A stretch of 49,398 bases of DNA from Clostridiales bacterium (lineage in GTDB: Bacteria > Bacillota > Clostridia > Christensenellales > CAG-314): NCBI GenBank assembly GCA_022508325.1, contig JAFLVL010000004.1, positions 1-49,398 of the forward strand. The letters are read 5' to 3'. Below, one piece after another: positions 28,579 through 36,593 of this stretch (positions are counted from its first letter, which is position 1; the number at the start of each line of letters is the position of its first letter). The translations under genes were made by a program, and so were the position numbers. Under the pieces are notes generated by a model. The model had not been told where the DNA came from. It saw only the letters and a list, made by a program, of their open reading frames with translations, and ran no database searches.

Positions 28579-28890
28579 ATGAAAATTCGCATAAAAGCAG
28601 ACAGACACAATATACATTTGTGGCTACCGACAAGTCTACTAAAAAGCCGCATTTGCTACCACATTTTGCAGAATGGGGTGAGAAAAAACGCGAAAAATGC
28701 AGAAATCTCGACACGCGAACAGGAGGAAAATGTCCCCAAACTGCCAACTCAACAAAAAACAGTCTGCATATCTCGCAAACAACAGTTGGATATGTACAAA
28801 GCCCTTAGACAAGTAATAAAAACACGCGGACACTTCAATATTGTGGAAGTGGAAAGCGCAGACGGTCAAAAAGTGCTCATTCGCGTATGA
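28579..28890 (+). CDS. conserved small protein downstream of XRE regulator
   Basis: The 103-residue product starts MKIRIKADRHNIHLWLPTSL and ends NIVEVESADGQKVLIRV. I recall similar small proteins next to such regulators in Clostridia, without a known function. The two conserved ends are joined by a polar stretch (about residues 35-68). The DNA encoding its start (28671-28688) is a copy of the ACCCCAT intergenic motif, so this linker may have been enlarged by the motif. ATG 28579 lies two bases after the regulator's stop. A terminator follows. Confidence 0.75.
   Translation: MKIRIKADRHNIHLWLPTSLLKSRICYHILQNGVRKNAKNAEISTREQEENVPKLPTQQKTVCISRKQQLDMYKALRQVIKTRGHFNIVEVESADGQKVLIRV
28671..28688 (-). 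repeat. ACCCCAT motif copy inside a gene
   Basis: Reverse strand TTTTTTCTCACCCCATTC, the only strong copy lying in a reading frame that shows no independent reason for the codons. Confidence 0.5.
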
Positions 28891-28900
28891 GGTATTATTA

Positions 28901-28946
28901 GAAACGACCGGTACAAAATTGAGTACCAGTCGTTTGTCTTTTTTGC
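28901..28946 (+). terminator. intrinsic terminator of the XRE unit
   Basis: Stem AAACGACCGGTAC / GTACCAGTCGTTT (one mismatch) with an 8-base loop, then GTCTTTTTT. Confidence 0.85.
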
Positions 28947-28984
28947 AAGACGAATGTCGCAAATAGAGTTTGCAAAAAATCAAA

Positions 28985-29626
28985 TTAGAGTATGCCCTCC
29001 CACTCAGCCAAAAATTCCGTAACAAATGCTTGCATATACTCGTCACGCCGTTTGGCTATCTCTTTTGCCGTGGCAGTATTTAAAAGGTCCTTTAATAAAA
29101 ACAGTTTTTCATAGAAGTGATTGAGCGTAGTGGAAACGTGATTATGATATTGACTCTCACTCATATTCAATAGCGGTTTCACGTCGGGATCGTACATAGT
29201 TTGATTACGGTTGCCGCCGAACGCGAAGGTTCGGGCAATTCCTATCGCGCCTATTGCGTCCAGTCTGTCGGCGTCCTGTACACACTTTCCCTCAATCGTT
29301 CTCGGCGCGGTGGAGTCCGCCCCTCTGAAAGATACTTCACTGATTATTTCGCAAATCAATGCTATCTCATTTTCCGATACGCCGTGTTCGCGCAAAAAGC
29401 CAACTGCTCTGTCTTTATTGTCATGTGTTGCGGGCGACAGCTTGATATCGTCGACGTCGTGGAGTAGCGCCGCAAGTTGGACGATTAGCAAATACGCCCC
29501 TTCCTCTTCGGCGATTCTTGTTGCCATTTTGTACACGCGCAAAGTATGAAAAAAGTCATGCCCGCTGTAATCGTTTGCAAATACTTGTTTAACGTACGCG
29601 ATAGCGTCATTAATAATAGCATCCAT
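28985..29626 (-). CDS. HD-domain phosphohydrolase
   Basis: The 213-residue protein has the metal ligands of the HD superfamily: His in GHDFFHTLRVYKMA, the paired LLHDVDD (His-Asp at 56-57), and Asp in VQDADRLDAIGAIGIART. The AIGIART ending is typical of the YedJ-like subgroup of small HD hydrolases. It probably hydrolyses a phosphate ester or nucleotide; the substrate is unknown. An ATG four codons upstream is possible, but GGAG seven bases before ATG 29626 decides the start. It lies 23 bases after the acetyltransferase and shares its promoter. Confidence 0.9.
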   Translation of the reverse strand: MDAIINDAIAYVKQVFANDYSGHDFFHTLRVYKMATRIAEEEGAYLLIVQLAALLHDVDDIKLSPATHDNKDRAVGFLREHGVSENEIALICEIISEVSFRGADSTAPRTIEGKCVQDADRLDAIGAIGIARTFAFGGNRNQTMYDPDVKPLLNMSESQYHNHVSTTLNHFYEKLFLLKDLLNTATAKEIAKRRDEYMQAFVTEFLAEWEGIL

Positions 29627-29649
29627 AGGCTGCTCCATTAAATTGTATT

Positions 29650-30138
29650 TTATCTTGCTACAATCTCGTAGTGTATTCTTTGTCCTACATATTCGGGGCA
29701 AATCGTTTCTTCGCTCTTTTTTACAAACTGAAAGCCTGCGCTTTCATAAGTACGTTGCGCAGCAATCAAACGCTCATTTGTCCAAACAATTATCTTTCTT
29801 GCACCCTGCTCTTTTATGCGCCGAACTGCTTCTTGCATTTGTCGCTTTCCATAACCGTTACCCTTATATTTAGTTCCTATGCAATTATGCCCGACCTCTG
29901 CTAACTCAGGCAATTTCGTCGGGTTCCACGATACAAACCCTATCGGTTTTCCCTCCAAGACTGTCATAAATCCACTAAACTCGGCGATATGAGGATTATT
30001 ATAGAAGAAGTCGTCAAACTCCTGCCATTGACTTTGCCAAAATTCCTTAAATCTCGGCTCAAAAGAATAGCCATCTTTCAATAATGCCGCAAGCGTACCG
30101 CGAGGAAACTCTGTTATTTTTCTAAACTCAATATCCAT
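29650..30138 (-). CDS. GNAT family N-acetyltransferase
   Basis: The 162 residues show a GNAT fold: strand IGFVSW, the acetyl-CoA pyrophosphate loop IGTKYKGNGYGKRQM (the RxxGxG/A motif with Lys in place of Arg), strand ARKIIVWTNE and the C-terminal ERLIAAQRTYESAGFQFVKK. The acceptor substrate is unknown. The start has a GGAG site. It heads a two-gene unit with the HD hydrolase. Confidence 0.9.
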   Translation of the reverse strand: MDIEFRKITEFPRGTLAALLKDGYSFEPRFKEFWQSQWQEFDDFFYNNPHIAEFSGFMTVLEGKPIGFVSWNPTKLPELAEVGHNCIGTKYKGNGYGKRQMQEAVRRIKEQGARKIIVWTNERLIAAQRTYESAGFQFVKKSEETICPEYVGQRIHYEIVAR

Positions 30139-30173
30139 TGTTGCTCCGCTAAATTACTGTTTATCGTAGAAAC

Positions 30174-30202
30174 ATTTTAGCATAACGCAAAACAATTTGC
30201 AA
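30174..30202 (-). promoter_or_regulatory. promoter of the acetyltransferase/HD unit
   Basis: Reverse strand TTGCAA (30202-30197), 17 bases, TAAAAT (30179-30174) with an extended TGc. Confidence 0.75.
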
Positions 30203-30269
30203 GTTAAGATAAAACGCCAAGGACTCTAGTAATGCAAAGCGTTCGTTTGCATTTACCACAAATCTAAAA

Positions 30270-30300
30270 CAAAACCCCACCTTTTATTCAAAGATGGGGT
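30270..30300 (-). terminator. terminator downstream of parB
   Basis: Reverse strand ACCCCATCTTT / AAAGGTGGGGT around a 5-base loop, one mismatch, then TTTTGTTTT. The arm itself contains ACCCCAT. Confidence 0.75.
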
Positions 30301-30318
30301 AATTTTGATAATATTATG

Positions 30319-30359
30319 AAATTAAGTAACTTTGCGCACGAACCTAATCGCCCCGCTGG
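30319..30359 (-). repeat. R3 element after the parB stop
   Basis: On the reverse strand, directly after TAG: CCAGCGGGGCGATTAGGTTC, then GT, four bases, and CAAAGTTACTTAATT. The same run with small changes follows the jag stop at 36551-36593. Confidence 0.5.
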
Positions 30360-31295
30360 CTAAGCGTCTTCGTCCTTCAAAAACTTCTCTTTCATCCAGT
30401 CTTCGACAAGGGAGCAGATACGGTCAAGGTCGTCAGCAGTGAAGTAGTCGATATATATTCTGCCTTTACGTCCGTTTCCCAGCGCAGAAACTTTGGTAGC
30501 GAAAGCGCGTTGCATGTTGGAAACGAGGCTTTTCAGTTCCTTACTCTCTTCAACAATCGGCCTTTCTTTTTTAGGCTTGGGGTTCAAAAACTCGCGTACG
30601 AGCTTCTCCATTTCGCGAACCGTCAGTTGATTGTCGCAACCCTTCAAAGCTAGTTGTAATTGGTGCACAGGTGGTACGACAACGAGAGTTCTGGCGTGTC
30701 CTGCGGACAGACGACCCTGTTCAATCAAGGAAATTACGTCGTCGGACAGCGTAAGCAGTCGTAGCGTGTTGGCTACGGCAGAGCGGCTCTTACCGATACG
30801 GTCTGCGGCAACCTCTTGCGTCATGTTAAATTCCGTCATCAGCGTCTTTATTGCGCGCGCTGCCTCAATAGGGGACAGGTCCTCGCGTTGCAGGTTCTCG
30901 ATTATGCTGATTTCCTTGATTTGTTGCGGCGTGTACTGGCGAATGATTGCAGGAATGTCGGTTTGACCTGCGATTTTGCTCGCGCGGAAACGACGTTCAC
31001 CGGCGATAATCATAAAGCGCTTGCCGATAGGGGTTACGACGATAGGTTGAATTACGCCGTGCACGCGAATACTTTCGGCTAACTCATTCAACGCTTCTTC
31101 GTCGAATTTTTTGCGCGGTTGTTCGCGGTTAGGGTCAATGTCAATGAGAGCCAGGCGTACAACATTGTCGCCGCTTGCGGTTTCTGCCGTTGCGTCTGTT
31201 GTGGGCGTGTTTTGTTGTTGCGGTTGCGTCAAATCATCAATGTCGTTCATGCCCATCAACGCCGCAAAACCTCTTCCTAATCCTTTGTTAGCCAT
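30360..31295 (-). CDS. parB: chromosome partitioning protein ParB (Spo0J)
   Basis: ParB loads at parS, spreads as a CTP-dependent clamp and recruits SMC. The 311 residues show the N-terminal ParA-interacting stretch (NKGLGRGFAALM), the ParB/CTPase motifs NREQPRKKFDEEAL, IIAGERRFRA and ENLQREDLSPIEAA, the helix-turn-helix (TQEVAADRIGKSRSAVANTLRLL) and a C-terminal dimer domain after a linker. GGAG lies seven bases before the ATG, which overlaps parA by eight bases. Its targets are the four parS sites 6-7.5 kb to the left. Confidence 0.97.
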   Translation of the reverse strand: MANKGLGRGFAALMGMNDIDDLTQPQQQNTPTTDATAETASGDNVVRLALIDIDPNREQPRKKFDEEALNELAESIRVHGVIQPIVVTPIGKRFMIIAGERRFRASKIAGQTDIPAIIRQYTPQQIKEISIIENLQREDLSPIEAARAIKTLMTEFNMTQEVAADRIGKSRSAVANTLRLLTLSDDVISLIEQGRLSAGHARTLVVVPPVHQLQLALKGCDNQLTVREMEKLVREFLNPKPKKERPIVEESKELKSLVSNMQRAFATKVSALGNGRKGRIYIDYFTADDLDRICSLVEDWMKEKFLKDEDA

Positions 31296-32064
31296 TGTTC
31301 GTCTCCTCTCTATCTAAAAATTGTTTCGCAAGCGCGCCATACGCCAATGCACCGTTGCATTTTGGCGCGTGCAACACGATTGGTATACCGTAGCTTGGGG
31401 ATTCCACTAGCTTGATATTGCGCGGCACAGGCACGGTGTAGATTTTGTCGCCGAAGTATTTGAACAGCTCTTCCGTCACTTGCTTTGACATTGTGGTGCG
31501 TATATCGTACATTGTCAACACTACGCCGTTGATATAAAGCGCTGGGTTCAAGCGTTGTTTGACGATTTTTATCGAGTTCATCAATTGACTCAAACCTTCC
31601 AACGCAAAGAATTCGCTCTGAATGGGAATGACTACGCTGGTGCTAGCCACGAGCGCGTTCAAAGTCAACAGTCCTAGGCTCGGGGGGCAGTCAATAAATA
31701 TATAGTCGTATTGGTCCTTCACCGGTTCAAGCGCGCGCTTCAATGCGCTCTCGCGAGCGGGCACAGACACCAAATCGACCTCGGCTGCGGCAAGGTCAAT
31801 GTTGGTGGGGATGATCCACAAATTATTGATAACCGTGGGCATAATGACGTCGGTTGCAGCGCAATCTCCCATGAGCATATCGTAGCAGTGGCGCTTCAAG
31901 GTATTCTTCTCAATGCCGTAACCGCTTGTCGCGTTGCCCTGCGGGTCGAAGTCCACAAGTAGAACCTTTCTACCTGCGTCAGCCACGTACGCAGCTAGGT
32001 TAATAGCAGTAGTGGTCTTGCCTACGCCGCCTTTTTGATTTGAAAATGCAATGATCTTTCCCAT
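31288..32064 (-). CDS. parA: chromosome partitioning ATPase ParA (Soj)
   Basis: ParA/Soj is a deviant Walker ATPase that binds DNA as an ATP dimer and, with ParB, moves the origin and can regulate DnaA. The 258 residues show the deviant Walker A QKGGVGKTT (residues 10-18, with the signature Lys), VDFDPQGN and FIDCPPSLGLLTLNAL. The length is normal for Soj. It has its own promoter and a GGAG site. It is divergent from mnmE and overlaps parB. Confidence 0.97.
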   Translation of the reverse strand: MGKIIAFSNQKGGVGKTTTAINLAAYVADAGRKVLLVDFDPQGNATSGYGIEKNTLKRHCYDMLMGDCAATDVIMPTVINNLWIIPTNIDLAAAEVDLVSVPARESALKRALEPVKDQYDYIFIDCPPSLGLLTLNALVASTSVVIPIQSEFFALEGLSQLMNSIKIVKQRLNPALYINGVVLTMYDIRTTMSKQVTEELFKYFGDKIYTVPVPRNIKLVESPSYGIPIVLHAPKCNGALAYGALAKQFLDREETNNG

Positions 32065-32118
32065 AGAATCTCCGTGATTTACTATTCGTTTGTGTTGCGA
32101 TCAAATTTTTACTTATAT

Positions 32119-32147
32119 ATTGTAGCACAAGTTTCCAACTTTTTCAA
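32119..32147 (-). promoter_or_regulatory. promoter of parA-parB
   Basis: Reverse strand TTGAAA (32147-32142), 17 bases, TACAAT (32124-32119) with an extended TGc. Confidence 0.75.
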
Positions 32148-32162
32148 CAATATATTCGTTTT

Positions 32163-32192
32163 TGTGAAACAAATTATTTTATGTGTTTCACA
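32163..32192. promoter_or_regulatory. everted parS half-sites upstream of the parA promoter
   Basis: TGTGAAACA and TGTTTCACA are complementary and lie 12 bases apart, just upstream of the parA -35. Each contains a full parS half (GTGAAACA, TGTTTCAC), but in the outward order. Possibly an operator. Confidence 0.45.
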
Positions 32193-32249
32193 CACTTAAC
32201 CGGCATTAAAATCAAATTTACGCACGGCATTATTTTTACGAAAAGCGCG

Positions 32250-32291
32250 TTTTTTCCACCCCATATCACACGTTTTTCTCACCCATATCGC
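32250..32291 (+). repeat. two tandem ACCCCAT motifs
   Basis: TTTTTCCACCCCATATCAC (from 32251) and TTTTTCTCACCCATATCGC (from 32273; one C shorter). Confidence 0.6.
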
Positions 32292-32352
32292 ATTTTTCGG
32301 CGAATTAGCCCATAGAATTGGCATTTTAAGTGAATTTCGTCGCTTTTGTGCA

Positions 32353-32388
32353 TTTTCCCTACCCCATGTCTATTTTTCGCACCCATTT
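32353..32388 (+). repeat. two tandem ACCCCAT motifs
   Basis: TTTTCCCTACCCCATGTC and the weaker TTTTTCGCACCCATTTG, in the same orientation and with about the same 22-base period as the pair at 32250. Confidence 0.55.
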
Positions 32389-32459
32389 GAATATTTTCGT
32401 ATCAAATCTGGCTTTTCTCGTTCGCGCTTATTTGGTTTCCGAGACACCGCGCCTAAAAC

Positions 32460-32488
32460 TTGCGCATTAATTTTGTCTATGATATAAT
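32460..32488 (+). promoter_or_regulatory. promoter of mnmE-mnmG-rsmG
   Basis: TTGCGC (32460-32465), 17 bases, TATAAT (32483-32488) with an extended TGa. The ATG follows at 32516. Confidence 0.75.
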
Positions 32489-32515
32489 AGTTTACACATC
32501 AGCGGAGAATTGAAT

Positions 32516-33814
32516 ATGAACAATACGATAGTGGCATTGTCTACGGCGAGAGGGCGCGCAGCCATTGCCGTAGTGCGCATGAGCGGCGACAACGCAATAG
32601 ACATAGCCAAGCAATTTTTTCATCCGTTCCCGACCACGCCCAACACGTTGAAAGTAGGGACGCTTCATACCGAGCATTTTGACGAGCACGCCATGTGCGT
32701 GTACTTCGCCGCGCCCCATTCCTACACGGGAGAAAACACGGTAGAGTTCCACTGTCATGGCGGTACGGCTGTAAGTCAGGCAGTTATCGAGCAGTGCCTA
32801 AACCACGGCGCGGTGATGGCGCAAAACGGCGAATTCAGCAAGCGCGCGTTTATCAACGGCAAACAAAACCTGACCAATGCCGAGGGCATTATCGAGATGA
32901 TTGAGGCAGAGACGGCATCTGCGGCAAAGGCAGGGGCGAACCTGTTGGAGAACAAGCTCGGCAAGCGTGTTATCGAGCTGCAAGACAAGCTTCTCGACAT
33001 AATCTCATCTTGCGAGGCGGCGTTGGATTACCCCGAAGAGGAGCTTGAATTACCCACCACAAAAACAGTGCAAGAGCAACTAACCCAAGTTAGAGCTACG
33101 CTCGACGCGCTTATTGCGACGTCAACACTGGGAAAGGTGGCAAAGTACGGCATCGACGTGGCAATAGTCGGCAAACCCAATGTAGGCAAATCCAGTCTTT
33201 TGAACGCTCTGTTGGGTACAGACAGGGCAATTGTGTCAGATATTCAGGGCACTACTCGCGATACGCTATCCGAAAGCGTGAACTATCGAGACATAAAATT
33301 CAACTTTATCGATACCGCGGGATTGCGCGAAACCCACGACCAAATCGAGGCGGAGGGCGTCAAACGCGCCAAAAAAGCCGCCGACTCTGCCGACGTGGTG
33401 TTGCACGTAACCGACGACCCGACTGACAAGTCCGTTTACCCTACTATTCGTCCTCAGATACGCATTTACAATAAGAGCGACCTGTTCAAGAACAAACCCT
33501 GTTGTGTTGACAGCATAGTCGTATCGGCAAAAAGCGGCGAAGTGGAAGAAATCAAGGCTTCGCTCTACGAAATGTTCAGCGCGGGAGAGATTGAGAATTC
33601 CGACCTGCTGATAACCAACGAACGCCATCTTTCTTATCTAAAAAAGACGCGGCAACAAATCGAGGAAGCCATTGCCGATAGCAACGTGGCAACCCTTGAT
33701 ATAGTTGCGAGTAGCGTACGAGCCGCGTGGGAAACATTAGGTGAGATCACGGGAACGAACGCGCAAGAGGACATAATAAATAGAATATATAGCAGATTCT
33801 GCCTGGGTAAATAG
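32516..33814 (+). CDS. mnmE: tRNA modification GTPase MnmE
   Basis: With MnmG it makes the cmnm5 modification of wobble U34. The 432 residues show the N-terminal folate-binding domain (TARGRAAIAVVRMSG, YTGENTVEFHCHGG), the GTPase domain with GKPNVGKSSLLNALLG, DTAGLRET and NKSD, and the C-terminal catalytic FCLGK. It is slightly short against about 450 residues; the GTPase segment after the Asp-rich switch looks condensed. ATG 32516 is preferred to the in-frame TTG two codons before it because GGAG is then nine bases away instead of three. Confidence 0.97.
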   Translation: MNNTIVALSTARGRAAIAVVRMSGDNAIDIAKQFFHPFPTTPNTLKVGTLHTEHFDEHAMCVYFAAPHSYTGENTVEFHCHGGTAVSQAVIEQCLNHGAVMAQNGEFSKRAFINGKQNLTNAEGIIEMIEAETASAAKAGANLLENKLGKRVIELQDKLLDIISSCEAALDYPEEELELPTTKTVQEQLTQVRATLDALIATSTLGKVAKYGIDVAIVGKPNVGKSSLLNALLGTDRAIVSDIQGTTRDTLSESVNYRDIKFNFIDTAGLRETHDQIEAEGVKRAKKAADSADVVLHVTDDPTDKSVYPTIRPQIRIYNKSDLFKNKPCCVDSIVVSAKSGEVEEIKASLYEMFSAGEIENSDLLITNERHLSYLKKTRQQIEEAIADSNVATLDIVASSVRAAWETLGEITGTNAQEDIINRIYSRFCLGK

Positions 33815-33821
33815 TGAGATT

Positions 33822-33960
33822 GGCTTACGCCGGTGAAATTTGCCTTAGGCAAGTAAAATTCGACTGTCGTCGAGTAAAATTTCTCGCATTCGCTCGAAGT
33901 TGCGATCAACATTTTTAGAGTAAAGTCGCCTTAACTTTACGCGTAAGCGTAACATTTCAC
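33822..33960. repeat. string of short hairpins between mnmE and mnmG
   Basis: GTGAAATT or GTAAAATT occurs three times (33833, 33853, 33874), about 20 bases apart. Each is followed by a mini inverted repeat of different sequence: TTGCC-TTA-GGCAA, TCGAC-TGTC-GTCGA, and TCGCA...TGCGA with an inner TTCG/CGAA. Then GTAAAGT-CGCCTTA-ACTTTAC follows. Confidence 0.6.
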
Positions 33961-33975
33961 TTCATATAGGAACTT

Positions 33976-35823
33976 ATGAAAAACTACGATATTATTGTTA
34001 TCGGCGCAGGACATGCGGGGTGTGAAGCCGCGCTAGCGTCCGCGCGTTTGGGGTGCTCGACACTTATGCTAGCCACCAATCTCGACACGGTGGCATTTCT
34101 TGCGTGCAATCCGAGCGTTGGCGGCACTGCAAAGGGGCAGATTGTCAAGGAAATTGACGCCTTAGGTGGCGAAATGGCTATAAACGCCGACAAAAGCCTT
34201 CTTCAAATGCGCATGTTGAACCGCGGCAAAGGTCCTGCGGTATATTCTCCGCGCGCGCAAGTCGACAAAAACGCCTACCACGTCAATATGAAACAGACGG
34301 TAGAGCACACACCCAATCTGTATCTCAGACAAGGTGAGGCAGTGGACGTCAGCGTCAACGACGACGGCAGTTTTGCCGTCAGGACGGCAGTGGAGCTCAC
34401 CTATCAAGCAAAAGCGGTGGTTTTGTGTTGCGGTGTATATCTCAATTCAAGAACAATCGTGGGCAAATGTGTCAAAAACAGCGGCCCCAACGGCTTTGCC
34501 AACGCAGAATTTTTAACGAACAGTCTCGTAAAGCTCGGTTTTTCTGTACAACGCTTTAAGACAGGCACGCCCGCAAGAGTTCGTCTTAATTCCATCGACC
34601 TAGACAAGACGGTAGAGCAATGCGGCGAAGAGGACGTTCGCCCATTCTCCTACCTTACTGACAGTATTCCCGCCACAAAGCGCAGTTGCTATCTGACATA
34701 TTCTACCGAAGAAACGAAACGGATAATTTTGGAAAACAAGCACCTTGCTCCTATCTATAACGGTAGCGTTTCGGGCGTCGGTCCTCGCTATTGCCCCAGC
34801 ATTGAGGACAAGGTGGTGCGCTTCGCAGATAAGGAAAGGCATCAAATTTTCTTAGAACCCGAGTCGGTGGATACCTGCGAATTCTACGTTCAAGGCGCGT
34901 CGTCGTCCATGCCCGCCGAAATTCAAGAGCAGATTTACAAGAGCATCGAAGGACTGGAAAACGTCGAGATTATGCGCGACGCCTACGCCATCGAATACGA
35001 CTGCATTGACGCAACACAGCTTGACGCAACGCTTATGGCGAAACATGTCAAGGGACTGTTCTTTGCAGGACAGATAAACGGCACTAGCGGCTATGAGGAA
35101 GCGGCAGGTCAGGGAATAGTTGCGGGTATCAACGCCGAACGTTTTGTCCACGGCAAATCGCCCTTCGTTCTGCGTCGCGACAACAGCTATATAGGCGTGC
35201 TGATTGACGACATTACGACTAAGCAAAATACCGAACCCTACCGCATGATGACCAGCCGCGCAGAACACCGTTTGGTACTTCGCCAGGACAACGCAGACCT
35301 ACGACTTTCGGACATGGGGTGGGAAATTGGGCTAGTTTCGCCCGAAAGATATGCAAAATTGCAACGAAAAAAGGCGCAAATTGCCGCAGCGGAAAAACAG
35401 CTTTCGAAGGTAGTCTCTCCCAAAATATACGGCAAGCTCTTTGAAGAAAAAGGCGAACCTATAACGGGCGCAGGGCTGACGGCGGACGAAATGCTACGCC
35501 GCGCTAATATCACCTGTAAGGACTTGCAGACTCTCGGTTTCTTCGAAGATATTGACGACGACGCGCTGTACGAGATTGAGATTGAGTGCAAGTACCGCGG
35601 TTACATTGAGAAGGAAAAGGAAGCGATAGCGCAGGCGAATAAGCTGGAAAATAAGCCCCTGCCCGACGACATAGACTACATGACTATCGACGGATTGCGT
35701 ATCGAGGCGCGACAAAAGCTTGACAAAATCCGTCCCAAGAACCTCGGACAAGCGGGACGAATTCTCGGCGTGTCACCTGCTGATATTCAAATACTGATTG
35801 TTTATTTGTCTACTAGAAAATGA
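33976..35823 (+). CDS. mnmG: tRNA uridine-5-carboxymethylaminomethyl modification enzyme MnmG
   Basis: FAD-dependent partner of MnmE. The 615 residues show the Rossmann motif GAGHAGCEAALASARLG, the catalytic Cys region CNPSVGGTAKGQIVKE, the FAD segment GQINGTSGYEEAAGQG, MMTSRAEHRLVLRQDNAD, and the C-terminal MnmE/tRNA-binding domain. AGGAA precedes ATG 33976. The rsmG start overlaps its stop by four bases (ATGA). The ACCCCAT-like string in DMGWEIGLVS is explained by a conserved protein motif, not by the repeat. Confidence 0.97.
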   Translation: MKNYDIIVIGAGHAGCEAALASARLGCSTLMLATNLDTVAFLACNPSVGGTAKGQIVKEIDALGGEMAINADKSLLQMRMLNRGKGPAVYSPRAQVDKNAYHVNMKQTVEHTPNLYLRQGEAVDVSVNDDGSFAVRTAVELTYQAKAVVLCCGVYLNSRTIVGKCVKNSGPNGFANAEFLTNSLVKLGFSVQRFKTGTPARVRLNSIDLDKTVEQCGEEDVRPFSYLTDSIPATKRSCYLTYSTEETKRIILENKHLAPIYNGSVSGVGPRYCPSIEDKVVRFADKERHQIFLEPESVDTCEFYVQGASSSMPAEIQEQIYKSIEGLENVEIMRDAYAIEYDCIDATQLDATLMAKHVKGLFFAGQINGTSGYEEAAGQGIVAGINAERFVHGKSPFVLRRDNSYIGVLIDDITTKQNTEPYRMMTSRAEHRLVLRQDNADLRLSDMGWEIGLVSPERYAKLQRKKAQIAAAEKQLSKVVSPKIYGKLFEEKGEPITGAGLTADEMLRRANITCKDLQTLGFFEDIDDDALYEIEIECKYRGYIEKEKEAIAQANKLENKPLPDDIDYMTIDGLRIEARQKLDKIRPKNLGQAGRILGVSPADIQILIVYLSTRK

Positions 35824-36497
35824 TAAAATTTTTACAAGAACAAGCAAATATTACGCTGACGGACGAAATGCGGCAAAAGCTTGACTTTTACTGCAAATTT
35901 TTGCGTGAGGAGAATAACAAGTATAATTTGACTGCGATAACCGACGAAGGCGAGATCTGGATTAAGCATTTCGTTGACAGTATTCTCGGCAGTGTGGCAA
36001 TTCCCGAAAACGCTACTGTTTGCGACGTGGGCAGTGGCGCAGGATTTCCCTGTTTGCCTCTTGCAATCGTTCGTCCCGACGTTGCAGTAACGCTCGTTGA
36101 TAGTCTGGAAAAACGCATCAATTTTACTAGGTCTCTTTGTCAACAGATAAATCTCAAGGCTGACTTTTTCCACGAGCGCGCAGAGGATTTTTCTCGACCC
36201 CATTCGGAAAAATTCAACGTTGCCACCGCGCGCGCAGTTGCGCCGCTGAATATTTTGTTGGAATACACCGCGCAAATAGTGAAGGTCGGAGGAATTATCG
36301 TCGCATACAAGACAGATTTGAGTGAGCTTGAAATAGCGGCAAACGCCTGCAGACTACTAAACTTACAATTTGAGACGCATTACGACTTCGTTCTGCCTGA
36401 CGGTAGCAGGCGCGCTATATTAGTTTTCCGCAAAATCGCGCCCACTCCGAATAAGTACCCCCGCGGACAAAACAAACCTAGAAAACAACCACTGTAA
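35820..36497 (+). CDS. rsmG: 16S rRNA (guanine527-N7)-methyltransferase RsmG
   Basis: The 225 residues contain the SAM motif VCDVGSGAGFPCLPLAI, VTLVDSLEKRINF and ATARAVAPLNILLEY, all typical of RsmG, which methylates G527 of 16S rRNA. The N-terminus (LTDEMRQKLDFYCKFL, NKYNLTAI) also fits. Start and mnmG stop overlap as ATGA, so it is coupled. The basic Pro-rich tail is ordinary. The terminator begins at the last base of the stop codon. Confidence 0.96.
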   Translation: MIKFLQEQANITLTDEMRQKLDFYCKFLREENNKYNLTAITDEGEIWIKHFVDSILGSVAIPENATVCDVGSGAGFPCLPLAIVRPDVAVTLVDSLEKRINFTRSLCQQINLKADFFHERAEDFSRPHSEKFNVATARAVAPLNILLEYTAQIVKVGGIIVAYKTDLSELEIAANACRLLNLQFETHYDFVLPDGSRRAILVFRKIAPTPNKYPRGQNKPRKQPL

Positions 36498-36531
36498 AAA
36501 GAGCCTATGAGTGTTTCTCATAAGCTCTTTT
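36497..36531. terminator. terminator between rsmG and jag (convergent)
   Basis: Stem AAAAGAGC-C-TATGAG / CTCATA-A-GCTCTTTT with a 5-base loop, T run on both strands. Confidence 0.88.
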
Positions 36532-36550
36532 AAATTATTATGTAATGTCA

Positions 36551-36593
36551 ATTAATTACCTTTGAATACGAACCCTGACGCCCAGCTGGAAGG
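36551..36593 (-). repeat. R3 element after the jag stop
   Basis: Reverse strand after TAG: CCTTCCAGCTGGGCGTCAGG, then GTTCGT, three bases and CAAAGGTAATTAATT; matches the element after parB at most positions. Confidence 0.5.

Larger units (their letters stand above)
32065..32515. other. parA-mnmE divergent intergenic region
   Basis: It holds the two promoters, an everted pair of parS half-sites (32163-32192) and four ACCCCAT-type motifs in tandem, all forward (32250-32388). No gene is seen. Confidence 0.7.
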
